From positions 1 to 64,000 of the forward strand of contig NZ_PCOV01000002.1 of the NCBI RefSeq assembly GCF_002979435.1: DNA of 64,000 nucleotides, read 5' to 3'. Below are positions 54,778 through 63,981 of this stretch, piece after piece. The notes under the pieces were generated by a model, which made no database searches, was not told where the DNA came from, and saw only the letters and a program-made list of their open reading frames with translations. The position numbers and the translations under genes are program-made. Numbering within the stretch: the stretch's first letter is position 1; the number at the start of each line of letters is the position of its first letter. Source of the stretch: Microbacterium sp. MYb66 (GTDB lineage Bacteria; Actinomycetota; Actinomycetes; Actinomycetales; Microbacteriaceae).

Positions 54778-55908
54778 TCACTCGTCGAGGTCGACCGCGA
54801 GCACGAGGACCGGCGTGAGCGCGTCGCGTTCGACCACGATCGAAGGACCGGCCGAATCGACGATCACGCCGGCCATCTCGGAGTGGCTCGTGAGGACCTT
54901 CGCCAGCTGAGACGGCTCGAACGGCAGCGGTCGGTCTCCGCGACCGAGTGCGATGACCTCGAGCGGGTGGGAGAACAGCTGCAGGAACCGGCGGCCGTCG
55001 GCGGTCTGCGCCTCGGCGATGCCGACCTGTCCGGTGCCGGACCCGTCGTTCACCGCGACCCACATCCGCTTCGAGGCGAGCGCCTCCCCGACCTTGACAG
55101 CGGAATCCTGCTCGCGGGGTGCGGCCAGGATCGTCTTGACCGTCATGTCGACATCAGCCTGATCGAGCGTCTTCTGCAGCAGCTCCGTCGGGAAGACCAC
55201 ACGGTGCGGCGCCGAGGCGTTGTCGACGATGAGACCGGCGAACTCACCGGAGACGACCTGCTGCAGCACCGAGGTGACGGGCTGCGCGACGGCCGAGGTC
55301 GCGGCGGGGTCGGCCTCGAGCTGCACGGAATCGCGCACCGCACGCGCCGAGCTGAACGCGAGCATGAACTGACGGTCTTCGCTGTCACGGACGACAGCGA
55401 CCGAGAGCGGCTTGCCCTCGCTGATCTGCGCGCGAGCGTCGCCGTTCACGCGGATGTAGAGGTGGCCCTGGAGCGCCTGGCGCATCACCCCGAGGAGCTG
55501 ATCGTTGGTCGCGCCCGCTTCGATCTCGGTGAGTGCCTCGCGCAGCAGGACGTTGTCCTTCATCCCTGCGACGGTCTCGGTCTGCTCCGGCGGCAGGGCG
55601 GAGGCGAGAGGCAGGCGCCGCTCCTGGGGAGCCGCGGGCGGGGCCGGCTGAGCCGACGGGGACGCCTGAGCGGGTCGTGGAGCGGGTGTCGCGGTCTCGG
55701 GCTCGGGAAGTGCCACTTCCGGCCCTGCCTCCGCGCCGACGCCGCGGAACGCCTGCACCGAGATCCCGATCGCCGGGGCTTCCGCGGGCGCGTCCGCAGC
55801 CGCTTCGGTCGCGGAGACGTCGGTCTCGGAGACATCCGGTTCGACAGCATCGGTGGTGGTCGCGACGGCATCGTCGACGGACTTCTTACGGCGAGAGAAG
55901 AGGGCCAT
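54778..55908 (-). CDS. SseB family protein with long low-complexity N-terminus
   Basis: A 376-residue protein. Residues 1-105 are Ala/Pro/Glu/Thr-rich and probably disordered. Residues 110-240 contain an SseB-type domain (LREALTEIEAGATNDQLLGV, HLYIRVNGDARAQISEG, LPLAxx-like FMLAFSSARAV). The C-terminal 240-376 has a second SseB-like unit with LASKRMWVAVNDGSGTGQV, LQLFSHPLEVIALG and a closing PVLVLAVD. SseB proteins are linked to serine sensitivity; mechanism is unknown. TAGGCT lies 7 nt ahead of the ATG. It sits between the polymerase-domain and helicase genes. Confidence 0.82.
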   Translation of the reverse strand: MALFSRRKKSVDDAVATTTDAVEPDVSETDVSATEAAADAPAEAPAIGISVQAFRGVGAEAGPEVALPEPETATPAPRPAQASPSAQPAPPAAPQERRLPLASALPPEQTETVAGMKDNVLLREALTEIEAGATNDQLLGVMRQALQGHLYIRVNGDARAQISEGKPLSVAVVRDSEDRQFMLAFSSARAVRDSVQLEADPAATSAVAQPVTSVLQQVVSGEFAGLIVDNASAPHRVVFPTELLQKTLDQADVDMTVKTILAAPREQDSAVKVGEALASKRMWVAVNDGSGTGQVGIAEAQTADGRRFLQLFSHPLEVIALGRGDRPLPFEPSQLAKVLTSHSEMAGVIVDSAGPSIVVERDALTPVLVLAVDLDE

Positions 55909-55969
55909 ATCAGTCAGCCTAACCCGCCTCGGCGACGACGTTTCGCCGCGAAGGATGCTCGCGCAGGAG

Positions 55970-58444
55970 CTAGATCTTCTCGATCGGCGCGACCTTGATG
56001 AGGAGCTTCTTCTGCCCCGCCGAGTCGAACCGCACGTGGGCGATGCGCTTCGCGCCTTCGCCGGTCACGGCATCCACCCGCCCCTCGCCGAAGTCGACGT
56101 GACGGATGCGGTCGCCCGCGGTGAGTTCGAGGTCTCCGTTGTCGCGCATCTTCGCCGTGACGCGGTTGGGGAACTTGTCCATCGCGGTCGACAGCGGCTT
56201 CAGAGAGTCGCGCCCGGGGAGCGACTTGACCGCGAACCGGTCACCGGAGCCGGAGCCGCCGAACCCGCCCTGTCGGCGCGCGTTCAGAGCCCTCGACTGC
56301 ATGCCGCCGCGCGAGTTCACGTCGCCGGGCGACTGTCGCCAGTCGATCAGGCCCGCCGGGATCTCCTGCAGGAAGCGACTGGGCATCGCGACGGTCACCT
56401 CGCCGAACTGCGCCCTCGTCATCGCGAGGGACAGGTGCAGACGCTTTCGCGCGCGCGTGATGCCGACGTAGAAGAGCCGACGCTCTTCCTGGGGTCCGCC
56501 CGGCTCGCCGGCCGAGATGCGGTGCGGGATGAGGTCTTCCTCGACGCCGGTGACGAACACGGCGTCGTACTCGAGGCCCTTCGCCGTGTGCATGGTCATG
56601 AGCGACACCGAGCCGGACTCGTCGTCGAGGTCGTCGGCGTCGGACACCAGGGCGACCTCGGTGAGGAAGTCGACGATCGTGCCCTCCGGGTTGTTGCGGG
56701 CGAAGTCGCGGGCGACGGCCACGAACTCGTCGAGGTTCTCGACGCGCGCCTCGTCCTGCGGATCGCGGCTCGCGCGCAGCGCGTCGAGGTAGCCGCTCTT
56801 GCCGAGCAGCACGCCCAGACCGTCGGCCACGCTCGTGGGAGGCGGCACCTCGCCGGTGGCGGGAGTCAGGATCGCGGCAGCCTCGGCGAGCACGGCGTCG
56901 AGCTGTCCGATCGCGGCCTGGATCTTCGGGCCGACGCCGAGCTGCCCCGGCATCGACAGCGCGTCGCGGAAGCTGATGCCATGCTCTTCGGCGAAACGGG
57001 CGATGGCCGTCTCGGTCACATCTCCGATGCCGCGCCGCGGCTTGTTCAGGATGCGTCGCACCGACATCTCGTCGGCCGGGTTCGCGACCGCCACCAGGTA
57101 GGCCAGCGCGTCCTTGATCTCGGCGCGGTCGTAGAACTTCGTGCCGCCCATGATCTTGTAGGGCACGGCCGAGCGGATGAAGATCTCCTCCAGCGCACGG
57201 GACTGGGAGTTCGTGCGGTAGAACACGGCCATCTCGGAGTACGGCATGCCGGCGCGGTGCAGCGCCTCGACCTCGTCGGCGACGAACTGCGCCTCGTCGT
57301 GCTGCGAGTAGCCCGTGAAGCCGATGATCGGGTCGCCGTCGCCCTTGTCGCTCCAGAGCTTCTTGTCCTTGCGGTCGAAGTTGTTGCCGATGACGGCGTT
57401 CGCGGCGGACAGGATGTTCTGCGTCGAACGATAGTTCTGCTCGAGCAGCACCACGCGCGCGCCGGGGAAATCGCGCTCGAACTCGCTGATGTTGCGGATG
57501 TCCGCGCCGCGGAAGGCGTAGATCGACTGGTCGGAGTCTCCGACCACGGTGAGCGAGGCACCGGGCTCCCCCGCATCCGCCGTGGGAGCGGGGTCGGGCT
57601 CGAAGATCATCATGCCGTTCGAGGCATACGGATCGGGGGCAGAGCCCGCAGCACCCGACACGGGGCGGGTCAGCTCATGGATCAGCGAGTACTGCGCGTG
57701 GTTCGTGTCCTGGTACTCGTCGACCAGGATGTGCCGGAACCGGCGGCGGTAGGTGTCGGCGACCTGCGGGAACGCTCGGAACAGGTACACGGTCTGTCCG
57801 ATGAGGTCGTCGAAGTCGAAGGCGTTGGCCTTCTGCAGCTGCCGCTGATAGTCGGCGAAGACCTCGACGAAGACCCGCTCTGCCGGATCGCTCATGTTGG
57901 CCTGACGCGCATAGGACTCGGCATCGGAGAGCTCGTTCTTGAGCTTGGAGATGCGCGACTGCACGGCTGCCGGGGTGAGCCCGTAGGCGTCGGCCTCGTG
58001 CTCCTTGACCAGGCGCTTCAGCAGCGCACGCGAGTCGCCGGAGTCGTAGATGGTGAACGACTTCGTGTAGCCGAACTGCTGGGCCTCGCGGCGCAGGATG
58101 CGGACGCAGGCGGAGTGGAACGTCGAGATCCACATGCCGCGCGCGGCGTCGCCGATCAGCCCCTCGACGCGCTCGCGCATCTCGCCGGCCGCCTTGTTCG
58201 TGAAGGTGATCGCGAGGATCTGACTCGGCCAGGCCTCGCGCCCGCGCAGGAGGGAGGCGATACGGCGCGTGAGCACGCTGGTCTTGCCCGATCCCGCGCC
58301 CGCGACGATGAGCAGCGCCGGGCCGCGGTAGGTGACGGCCTCGAGCTGCTGCGGGTTCAGGCCGGCGAGGAGATCGTCCTGTCCTTCCGCCCCGGAGGAG
58401 CGGGGGCCGACGGATCCGGGGACGATGAGAGGAGCTTCGGTCAT
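55970..58444 (-). CDS. pcrA: ATP-dependent DNA helicase PcrA/UvrD
   Basis: An 824-residue superfamily 1A 3'-5' helicase for repair and replication restart. Walker A is VAGAGSGKTSVLTRRIAS near 49-66, motif Ia ITFTNKAAGEMRERV, motif II DEYQDTNHAQYSL, motif III GDSDQSIYAFRGAD, motif IV LEQNYRST and motif VI YVGITRARKRLHLS. Length and the C-terminal Tudor-like segment (DRIRHVDFGEGRVDAVTGEG) match actinobacterial PcrA. A run from VSGAAGSAPDPYASNGMMIF is an insert between motifs II and III. TAGACT lies 9 nt ahead of the ATG. Confidence 0.97.
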   Translation of the reverse strand: MTEAPLIVPGSVGPRSSGAEGQDDLLAGLNPQQLEAVTYRGPALLIVAGAGSGKTSVLTRRIASLLRGREAWPSQILAITFTNKAAGEMRERVEGLIGDAARGMWISTFHSACVRILRREAQQFGYTKSFTIYDSGDSRALLKRLVKEHEADAYGLTPAAVQSRISKLKNELSDAESYARQANMSDPAERVFVEVFADYQRQLQKANAFDFDDLIGQTVYLFRAFPQVADTYRRRFRHILVDEYQDTNHAQYSLIHELTRPVSGAAGSAPDPYASNGMMIFEPDPAPTADAGEPGASLTVVGDSDQSIYAFRGADIRNISEFERDFPGARVVLLEQNYRSTQNILSAANAVIGNNFDRKDKKLWSDKGDGDPIIGFTGYSQHDEAQFVADEVEALHRAGMPYSEMAVFYRTNSQSRALEEIFIRSAVPYKIMGGTKFYDRAEIKDALAYLVAVANPADEMSVRRILNKPRRGIGDVTETAIARFAEEHGISFRDALSMPGQLGVGPKIQAAIGQLDAVLAEAAAILTPATGEVPPPTSVADGLGVLLGKSGYLDALRASRDPQDEARVENLDEFVAVARDFARNNPEGTIVDFLTEVALVSDADDLDDESGSVSLMTMHTAKGLEYDAVFVTGVEEDLIPHRISAGEPGGPQEERRLFYVGITRARKRLHLSLAMTRAQFGEVTVAMPSRFLQEIPAGLIDWRQSPGDVNSRGGMQSRALNARRQGGFGGSGSGDRFAVKSLPGRDSLKPLSTAMDKFPNRVTAKMRDNGDLELTAGDRIRHVDFGEGRVDAVTGEGAKRIAHVRFDSAGQKKLLIKVAPIEKI

Positions 58445-58498
58445 GGCCTTATGAGTCTAGGCGGCGGCACCGACACCGCGGCACGGGATGCTGCGTGA

Positions 58499-58532
58499 GG
58501 GAGGGGTGCGCGACCGCTCGCGCACCCCTCCC
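58499..58532. terminator. Hairpin terminator of the wall-anchored protein gene
   Basis: A perfect 15-bp stem: GGGAGGGGTGCGCGA at 58499-58513 with 58518-58532, 4-nt loop. It starts 3 nt after the stop codon at 58536 of the minus-strand gene. Confidence 0.8.
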
Positions 58533-58535
58533 CGC

Positions 58536-61500
58536 TCAGGCGGTGCGCGTGCGGCGCCGCACGGCCACGGCGCCCGCGGCCAGCAGCATCAGCGCCAGCG
58601 CGATCGCGGCCACCGGCAGCTCGGCGCCGGTCGCGGCGAGCCCGCCCGCGCCGTCTGCGGCGGCGATGCGGATGTCCGCCCAGCCGAGGAGTGCACCGCT
58701 GTCGTCGAACACCGCGATGCGGTGCACTCCGAGCGGGGCGTCCGTGGGGATCGTCACGGCGATGGCCCCGGCGGCGTCGAGCGTGCCGGTTGCGATCCTT
58801 GACGGGTCGGAGTACATCCAGACCCCGACACCCTCGCCGGCCGCGTCCGCTCCGACCGTGACGGTCACCTTCTGCCCGCGGGTCGCGATGGACGGGTCGA
58901 CGGTCAGACCGTTGCGGTTGCCGTCGACGAGGTCCGTGCCGGGCAGCGGCGGGTTTCCGCCGCCCGGGTTCTCGCCTCCCGGATTCTCGCCGTCGACACC
59001 CGGGAGGGTGCCGGTGCGCAGCGCCTCCGAGGCGAATCCGTCGGCGAACCACCACACCGGCCGCTCGCCGTCGACCGACAGCGAGGCCGGCGCGGTCGCG
59101 AAGCCCTCGTTGTTGATGTCGGGCATGCCCGCCGGACGCGCGTAGTGGGCGATGCCCGGCTGCACCGTGCCGTTCAGCGTGATCTCCGCGGAACGCCCCT
59201 GGCAGCCGTCGTCGCACACGGCCCACAGGGTGTTCCGCACGCCGTCGTAGTCGAGCGCCATGACGCCGGTGAGACCGGGAGCGATCTCCGACACGAGGGT
59301 GGCCGAGCCGTCGCCGCCGAGGGCGAAGGCGTACACGTGGCCGTCGTCCTCGACCGCGACCAGGAACAGCCCGCCGCCGTGACCGGCGTAGTCCGTCGGG
59401 TCGTACGCGGCGCCCGTGTTGTCGTCGAAGAGCTTCCCGGCGAGCGCGGCATCCGGCACCCACTGCACGGCCTCCATACCGAGGTTTGCACCGACGGCGG
59501 GCAGCAGCGCGGTGAGGTCCCATTCCTGCTGGGCGACCAGATCCCCGTTCGAGGCGTCCGGGTCGACCTTCAGGACGACGTTCTGGTTCACGCCCTTGGC
59601 GCCGTTGTCGCGCTCCGAGGCGACGTAGACGAACCCGTCCCCGTCGACCGTGATGCCCTCGGTGTCGGGGCCGGCCGCGCCCGGAGCCGCGGCATCCTTC
59701 TGGAAGCGGACGCGCTTGCCCGCATCCCAGCCGTCGACCTTCTCGACCGAGCCGTCGGCGTGCGCCTCGAGCTTCCAGATGCGGCCCTCGCCGTTGTCCA
59801 CGGCCCAGAGGAACGCGCCGTTCTCGGTCTCCTGCACATCCAGGCCCGAGCTGTCCTCGAGGAAGGTCGGGACGTCGTCGAGCACGCGGACCTCCGCCGA
59901 CCCCGGCCACGGAGAGACCGCGACCTCGCCGGCGCAGACGTTCGCGGTGCCCTTCGTGGACTCGGCCGTGACGGCGAAGGCGCCCGTCGTGTCGGGGCAG
60001 CGCCCCCAGGTGACGGCCGCGTGGCCTTCGCCCCAGGTCGTCTCGTCTATGAGCAGGTCGCCGTCGAACAGTCGCACCGCGTCGCCGCCGCCCAGGCCGA
60101 AGCCGAGCTGCGCCCGCTCGATCACCAGGTGCTCCCCCGCGCCGATGCTGGTGCCGGTCGGGATCGAGTACGCGTGGGTGTCGTCGTCGTCCTTCACCAC
60201 GATGCCCGAGACGTCGAGGGCGGCATCGGTCGGGTTCACGAGCTCCACCCAGTCGTCCGGCGAGCCGCCGTCGGATTCGACCTCGTTGATCCGCACCGGG
60301 TTGCCGCACGCGTTGCGCAGACCCTTGGTCGAGACCGCGATGTCGACGAAGTCGCCGGTGGCATCGGCGCAGCGGGCGAGGACTCCTGCGGCGTGCGCGG
60401 CGTACACGTGCTCGTCGACGGTGTTGCCGTTCGCATCGCGGATCGTCACGGTGTCGCCGTTGCCGAGACCGAAGATGAAGTTCGCCGGCTGGTCGAAGAC
60501 GAAGTAGGCGCCCGGGGGCAGCATCGTGCCGGCCGGCAGCGGAGTGGTCTCGGCCGCGTGACCTGCCGGGTCGCTGTCCATCACGGTCCAGCCGGAGAGG
60601 TCGACCGCCGTGCTGCCGGTGTTCACGACCTCGACCCAGTCGGTGGTGTCGCCGTTGGACTCGATCTCGTTGATGACGACGTCGGGCATCACGCACGAGT
60701 TCGCGGCATCCGGGGTCGGGTGCGCCAGCACGAACGCGCCGACGCCGTCGGGGCAGCGCGCCAGCGTGGCTGCGGCGAAGTCGCCGTCGATCGCGGCGTG
60801 CCCCTGCCACGGGAGTGTGTCGTCGATCTGGACTCCGGCGGCGTCGAAGAGTCGGATGCGGTCGGCGCTCCCGATGCCGATCGGCTCGCGGAACGCGGCC
60901 TCGACACCAGCGACGAGGCCGACCGTGCTCTCCGTGACGACGAGGAACCCGCCGGCGGCGATCTGCGTCCCGGCCAGGAACTGCCAGCGGTGGTCATCGG
61001 AGTTGTCGCGGATCTCATAGCCCGAGATGTCGAGCGCCTCGGTACCGGGGTTGTGGAACTCGACCCAGTCGGCGGGCTGCGAGTCGACCTCGTTGATCAC
61101 GATGGATCCCGCGACGGGTGCGACCGAGCAGTCGTTGGCCGCGCCCGGGGTCGCTGCCGTCGCGTGCGCCCAGTCGCCCGTGCCGTCGGGGCAGCGCGCC
61201 CAGACCGAGAGCGGCGCGGTGTTCTCGTACGCATAGGAGTCGATCTCGGTGCCGCTGGGGTCGAAGAGCACGACCTCGTCGCCCTTGCCCAGGCCGAAGT
61301 CGAAGTCGACGTCCTTCACGAGTACGACGAACCCCCCGGGCTCGAGCGTGGTTCCCTCCGGCGCTGCGCCGAAGCTGTCGCGCTTCTCGTCGGCGATGGT
61401 CCAGCCGGCGAGGTCCACCGGCTCGGTGCCGAAGTTGTAGAGCTCGACCTGATCGGCGAGGCCGGTGGTCGCGTCGTCGTAGACGATCTCGTTCAGCACG

Positions 61501-61658
61501 AGACTCGGGGCGGCCGGACCCGCCGGCGCGGCCGAGGCGTCCTCGGCGGGGTGGATGCCGGGATCGGCGCCGATCGCGGCGAGGGGTGCGGCGAGCAGGG
61601 CGGCGGCGCTCAGTGCGCACACCGCCGCGACCGCTGCTGCGGACTGCAGGCGGGACAT
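58536..61658 (-). CDS. Wall-anchored lamin-tail-domain / phytase-like propeller protein
   Basis: A 1040-residue exported protein. A signal peptide occupies about 1-30. Four lamin-tail (LTD) repeats follow, each with an NE(I/V) opening: LVLNEIVYDD, SIVINEVDSQ, DVVINEIESNG and VRINEVESDGG, and each with VE(L/F/V) and DLSG/DISG turns. A propeller-like region carries DTEGITVDGDGFVYVASERD and MALDYDGVRNTLWAVCDD, resembling phytase-like/esterase-like domains. A Gly/Pro-rich spacer (ENPGGENPGG) leads to an Ig-like domain. The end is LAATG (1007-1011), a hydrophobic helix and RRRTRTA, a class E-type LAxTG sorting signal. It should be covalently wall-linked; substrate may be phosphorylated or nucleic-acid-related, unproven. 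The ATG has AGGAG 6 nt upstream. Confidence 0.82.
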   Translation of the reverse strand: MSRLQSAAAVAAVCALSAAALLAAPLAAIGADPGIHPAEDASAAPAGPAAPSLVLNEIVYDDATTGLADQVELYNFGTEPVDLAGWTIADEKRDSFGAAPEGTTLEPGGFVVLVKDVDFDFGLGKGDEVVLFDPSGTEIDSYAYENTAPLSVWARCPDGTGDWAHATAATPGAANDCSVAPVAGSIVINEVDSQPADWVEFHNPGTEALDISGYEIRDNSDDHRWQFLAGTQIAAGGFLVVTESTVGLVAGVEAAFREPIGIGSADRIRLFDAAGVQIDDTLPWQGHAAIDGDFAAATLARCPDGVGAFVLAHPTPDAANSCVMPDVVINEIESNGDTTDWVEVVNTGSTAVDLSGWTVMDSDPAGHAAETTPLPAGTMLPPGAYFVFDQPANFIFGLGNGDTVTIRDANGNTVDEHVYAAHAAGVLARCADATGDFVDIAVSTKGLRNACGNPVRINEVESDGGSPDDWVELVNPTDAALDVSGIVVKDDDDTHAYSIPTGTSIGAGEHLVIERAQLGFGLGGGDAVRLFDGDLLIDETTWGEGHAAVTWGRCPDTTGAFAVTAESTKGTANVCAGEVAVSPWPGSAEVRVLDDVPTFLEDSSGLDVQETENGAFLWAVDNGEGRIWKLEAHADGSVEKVDGWDAGKRVRFQKDAAAPGAAGPDTEGITVDGDGFVYVASERDNGAKGVNQNVVLKVDPDASNGDLVAQQEWDLTALLPAVGANLGMEAVQWVPDAALAGKLFDDNTGAAYDPTDYAGHGGGLFLVAVEDDGHVYAFALGGDGSATLVSEIAPGLTGVMALDYDGVRNTLWAVCDDGCQGRSAEITLNGTVQPGIAHYARPAGMPDINNEGFATAPASLSVDGERPVWWFADGFASEALRTGTLPGVDGENPGGENPGGGNPPLPGTDLVDGNRNGLTVDPSIATRGQKVTVTVGADAAGEGVGVWMYSDPSRIATGTLDAAGAIAVTIPTDAPLGVHRIAVFDDSGALLGWADIRIAAADGAGGLAATGAELPVAAIALALMLLAAGAVAVRRRTRTA

Positions 61659-61874
61659 GGAGGACTCCTGGGTGGCTCGGTCGGAGGGTCGCCCCTCCCG
61701 GGGGACTCAGTCGGGTACCAGCCCAGACCAGCGACCCCGCATGGCCACCGGGAATCCCCCCGGTGCACGGCAGATGAACGGGAGTTGGCCGTTGCGCGTT
61801 CCGGCCGCACCTCCCGTCGGCTGCAACAACTCGGAACGACAGAAGGTGCGACCGGAGCATCCCGGCGAACGACG
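61659..61874 (-). promoter_or_regulatory. Upstream region of the wall-anchored protein, with PHO-box-like repeat
   Basis: A 216-nt leader. On the minus strand GTTCATC and GTGCACC (61779-61762) are spaced by 4 nt, each 6 of 7 to the actinobacterial PHO-box half GTTCACC at the correct 11-nt period. CACCGGG/CCCGGTG (61746-61752 with 61759-61765) forms an overlapping hairpin. No other gene is visible here. Confidence 0.4.
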
Positions 61875-62894
61875 TCAGGCGATGCGGGTGCCCGGAGGCA
61901 GGCGACGGGCGGGCGTCCGCGTTCGCGCCCACGCCCCGGCGAACAGCGATCCGGCGATGACGACCTGCACCCCGAGTCCGACGAACCAACTGGGCACCGA
62001 CGATTCCATGACCTCTTCCGGCGTACGGTAGCCGCCGTTCGGGTCGCACTCGTCCCAGCGCTGCTCGAGCGGCGACTGCTGCGCGCTGCGGACGCCGAGC
62101 TTGACCTGGCCGAACAGGTCGACCGGATATCCGTCGGGCGAGAACTCCGTGGGCGTCGCATCCGCGAGCACGACGAACGGGTTGGCCGACAGCGCCCACC
62201 AGACCAGGTCGAACCGCGGCACCTCGTAGGTGGTCGTCACGTCCCAGCGCTCGCAGTCGGGGGCGCCGTTCGCGTCGTACGGCCGCGAATAGCTGGTTGC
62301 CTCGCTGCGCACGGCCATGCCGCCGAGCCCGAACGCGATGAGCGTGCCGAACACGAAGGCGGCGACCACGAGATACGTCGCCGCGACCGAGAACAGCGGG
62401 CGGGCGATGAGGCCGCTCAGCCCGACGCCGATCGCCGCGACCACGATGATCACGGCCGCGAGCACCAGCAGCGAGACGAGCAGCACCAGCGGATTCGCTC
62501 CCCCGCCCAGCAACGACAGGGCGAGGAACGGCACCGCGACGAGGAGGAAGGCGCCGCCGGTCGCGACGGCTGCGACGAGCTTGCCGAGCATGATGTCGCC
62601 GGTGGACGCGGCGGTCACCTGGATCGCGGCGAGGGTCGCGGCATCCCGGTCGCCGTTGATCGCGTTCCCGCTGAGCGTCGGCGACACCAGGACCACGAGC
62701 AGCAGCACGACGTTGACGACGATCGAGTAGACGCCGGCGCCGACGAAATCGCCCCAGGAGTACACGGCGAACGCGAGCCCGGTCACCCCGAGCAGGATGA
62801 GGGCGAAGACGCCGAGCAGGACGTACCAGCCCACGCTCCGCAGCCGCTGGGTCAGTTCGAGTCGGGCGATGATCCCGATGTTCGCGAGGCTCAT
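61875..62894 (-). CDS. ABC transporter permease, ABC-2 type
   Basis: A 339-residue permease with about six membrane helices: 19-43, 52-80, 102-132, 136-165 and 168-192, then 307-326 at the end. A large soluble loop lies at about 210-300 (SYSRPYDANGAPDCERWDVT and SAQQSPLEQRWDECDPNGGY). The INGDRDAATLAAIQVTAAS segment near 80-98 is typical of ABC-2 permeases. Two Cys in the loop could pair outside the membrane. The ATG at 62894 overlaps the ATPase stop as ATGA. Cargo unknown. Confidence 0.87.
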   Translation of the reverse strand: MSLANIGIIARLELTQRLRSVGWYVLLGVFALILLGVTGLAFAVYSWGDFVGAGVYSIVVNVVLLLVVLVSPTLSGNAINGDRDAATLAAIQVTAASTGDIMLGKLVAAVATGGAFLLVAVPFLALSLLGGGANPLVLLVSLLVLAAVIIVVAAIGVGLSGLIARPLFSVAATYLVVAAFVFGTLIAFGLGGMAVRSEATSYSRPYDANGAPDCERWDVTTTYEVPRFDLVWWALSANPFVVLADATPTEFSPDGYPVDLFGQVKLGVRSAQQSPLEQRWDECDPNGGYRTPEEVMESSVPSWFVGLGVQVVIAGSLFAGAWARTRTPARRLPPGTRIA

Positions 62895-63892
62895 GCTCCC
62901 GCCTCCGTTCCGGTGGGCGCCGAAGGCGCCGAAGGCGCCGGGGGCGCGGGTGGGGGTGACGCCGGGGAGAGCGGTGCGTGCGAGAGGTTCAGGAACGTGT
63001 GCTCCAGGTCGCTCTGCGCGGGAGCGAACTCCGAGATCGGGAGCCCCGCCTCGACGAGCCGTCGCAGGGCATGCGCCGCGGAATCCTCCCCCGTGAAGCC
63101 GACGAGTACGGCGCCGCGGTCGTCGGCGAGGGCTTCGGGGGCGAGTCCGAGATTGGAGGCGACCTGCCACGTATCGGCGCTCATCCGCTCCGGGGTCGCA
63201 CCTGCCAGACGGATCCGCCAGGGGCGCACCGCGGCCTGCGCAGGAGCCGCGTCGACGACCGCGCCTGCGACGAGGAAGACCGCGTCGTCGACGACCTCCT
63301 CCAACTCCGACAGGATGTGGCTCGAGATCAGCACGGTGCGCCCTTCGGCGGCGAGGCGACGCAGCAGCAGCCGGAGCTGCACGCGTGCCTCCGGATCCAG
63401 CCCGGACGCCGGTTCGTCGAGGAGCAGCACCTGCGGGTCGTGCACGAGGGCGCGGGCGAGTCCGAGCTTCTGCTTCTGCCCGCGGGAGAGCACCTTCGCC
63501 GGAGAGTCGGCGAGTTCGGCGAGCCCGACGAGCTCGAGCAGCTGCTGTGCCCGGGAGGCGGCATCCGGCTTCTCGATGCCGTAGAGACGAGCGGTCGTGA
63601 CGATCGTCTCCCGCGCCGTGAGAGAGGGCCAGGCACCGAGCGCATCCGGCATCCAGCCCAGCAGACGTCGCGCGGCGAGCGGATCGACGGCGGGGTCGAC
63701 TCCTCCGATGCGGATCGTCCCGGTGTCCGGCGCGAGCAAGGAGGCGAGCATCAGGAGCAGGGTGGTCTTGCCCGCACCGTTCGGTCCGACGAGGCCGGTC
63801 ACTCGACCGGGCTCCGCACGGAGGGTCGCCGCCCGCACGGCCTGAACCGTCCCGAATGCTCTACTGACGTCTTGCACCACGATTCCGGTCAT
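62891..63892 (-). CDS. ABC transporter ATPase (ABC-2 partner)
   Basis: A 333-residue ATPase. Walker A GPNGAGKTTLLLM near 36-48, Q-loop-like GWMPDALGAW, signature LSRGQKQKLGLARAL near 133-147, Walker B VLLLDEPASGLDPEA near 153-167 and SSHILSEL complete the NBD. A ~110-residue C-terminal extension holds an accessory domain and a Pro/Ala-rich tail (SPASPPPAPPAPSAPSAP). CAGACT lies exactly 6 nt ahead of the ATG, so it is probably leaderless. Together with the permease it forms an ABC-2 exporter or drug/lipid transporter. Confidence 0.9.
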   Translation of the reverse strand: MTGIVVQDVSRAFGTVQAVRAATLRAEPGRVTGLVGPNGAGKTTLLLMLASLLAPDTGTIRIGGVDPAVDPLAARRLLGWMPDALGAWPSLTARETIVTTARLYGIEKPDAASRAQQLLELVGLAELADSPAKVLSRGQKQKLGLARALVHDPQVLLLDEPASGLDPEARVQLRLLLRRLAAEGRTVLISSHILSELEEVVDDAVFLVAGAVVDAAPAQAAVRPWRIRLAGATPERMSADTWQVASNLGLAPEALADDRGAVLVGFTGEDSAAHALRRLVEAGLPISEFAPAQSDLEHTFLNLSHAPLSPASPPPAPPAPSAPSAPTGTEAGA

Positions 63893-63898
63893 GCGGTC

Positions 63899-63904
63899 AG
63901 TCTG
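63899..63904 (-). promoter_or_regulatory. Leaderless -10 box for the ABC ATPase gene
   Basis: On the minus strand CAGACT, one base off TAGACT, ends exactly 6 nt before the ATG at 63892. Confidence 0.45.
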
Positions 63905-63981
63905 GCATCGCGGGCCGGTCGCGTCCGGGAGCTCGGGGCGGATGCTCAGGCAGCGCGTCGCGCGGGTGACACAATCTCCCC

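Noticed and set aside
59145..63584. Very long plus-strand open frame (about 1480 codons) antisense to the wall-anchored and ABC genes
   Set aside because: It is an artefact of high GC third positions opposite real genes. The minus strand shows clear domains, signal and sorting motifs; the plus-strand product is low-complexity Arg/Val/Asp with no recognisable motif.
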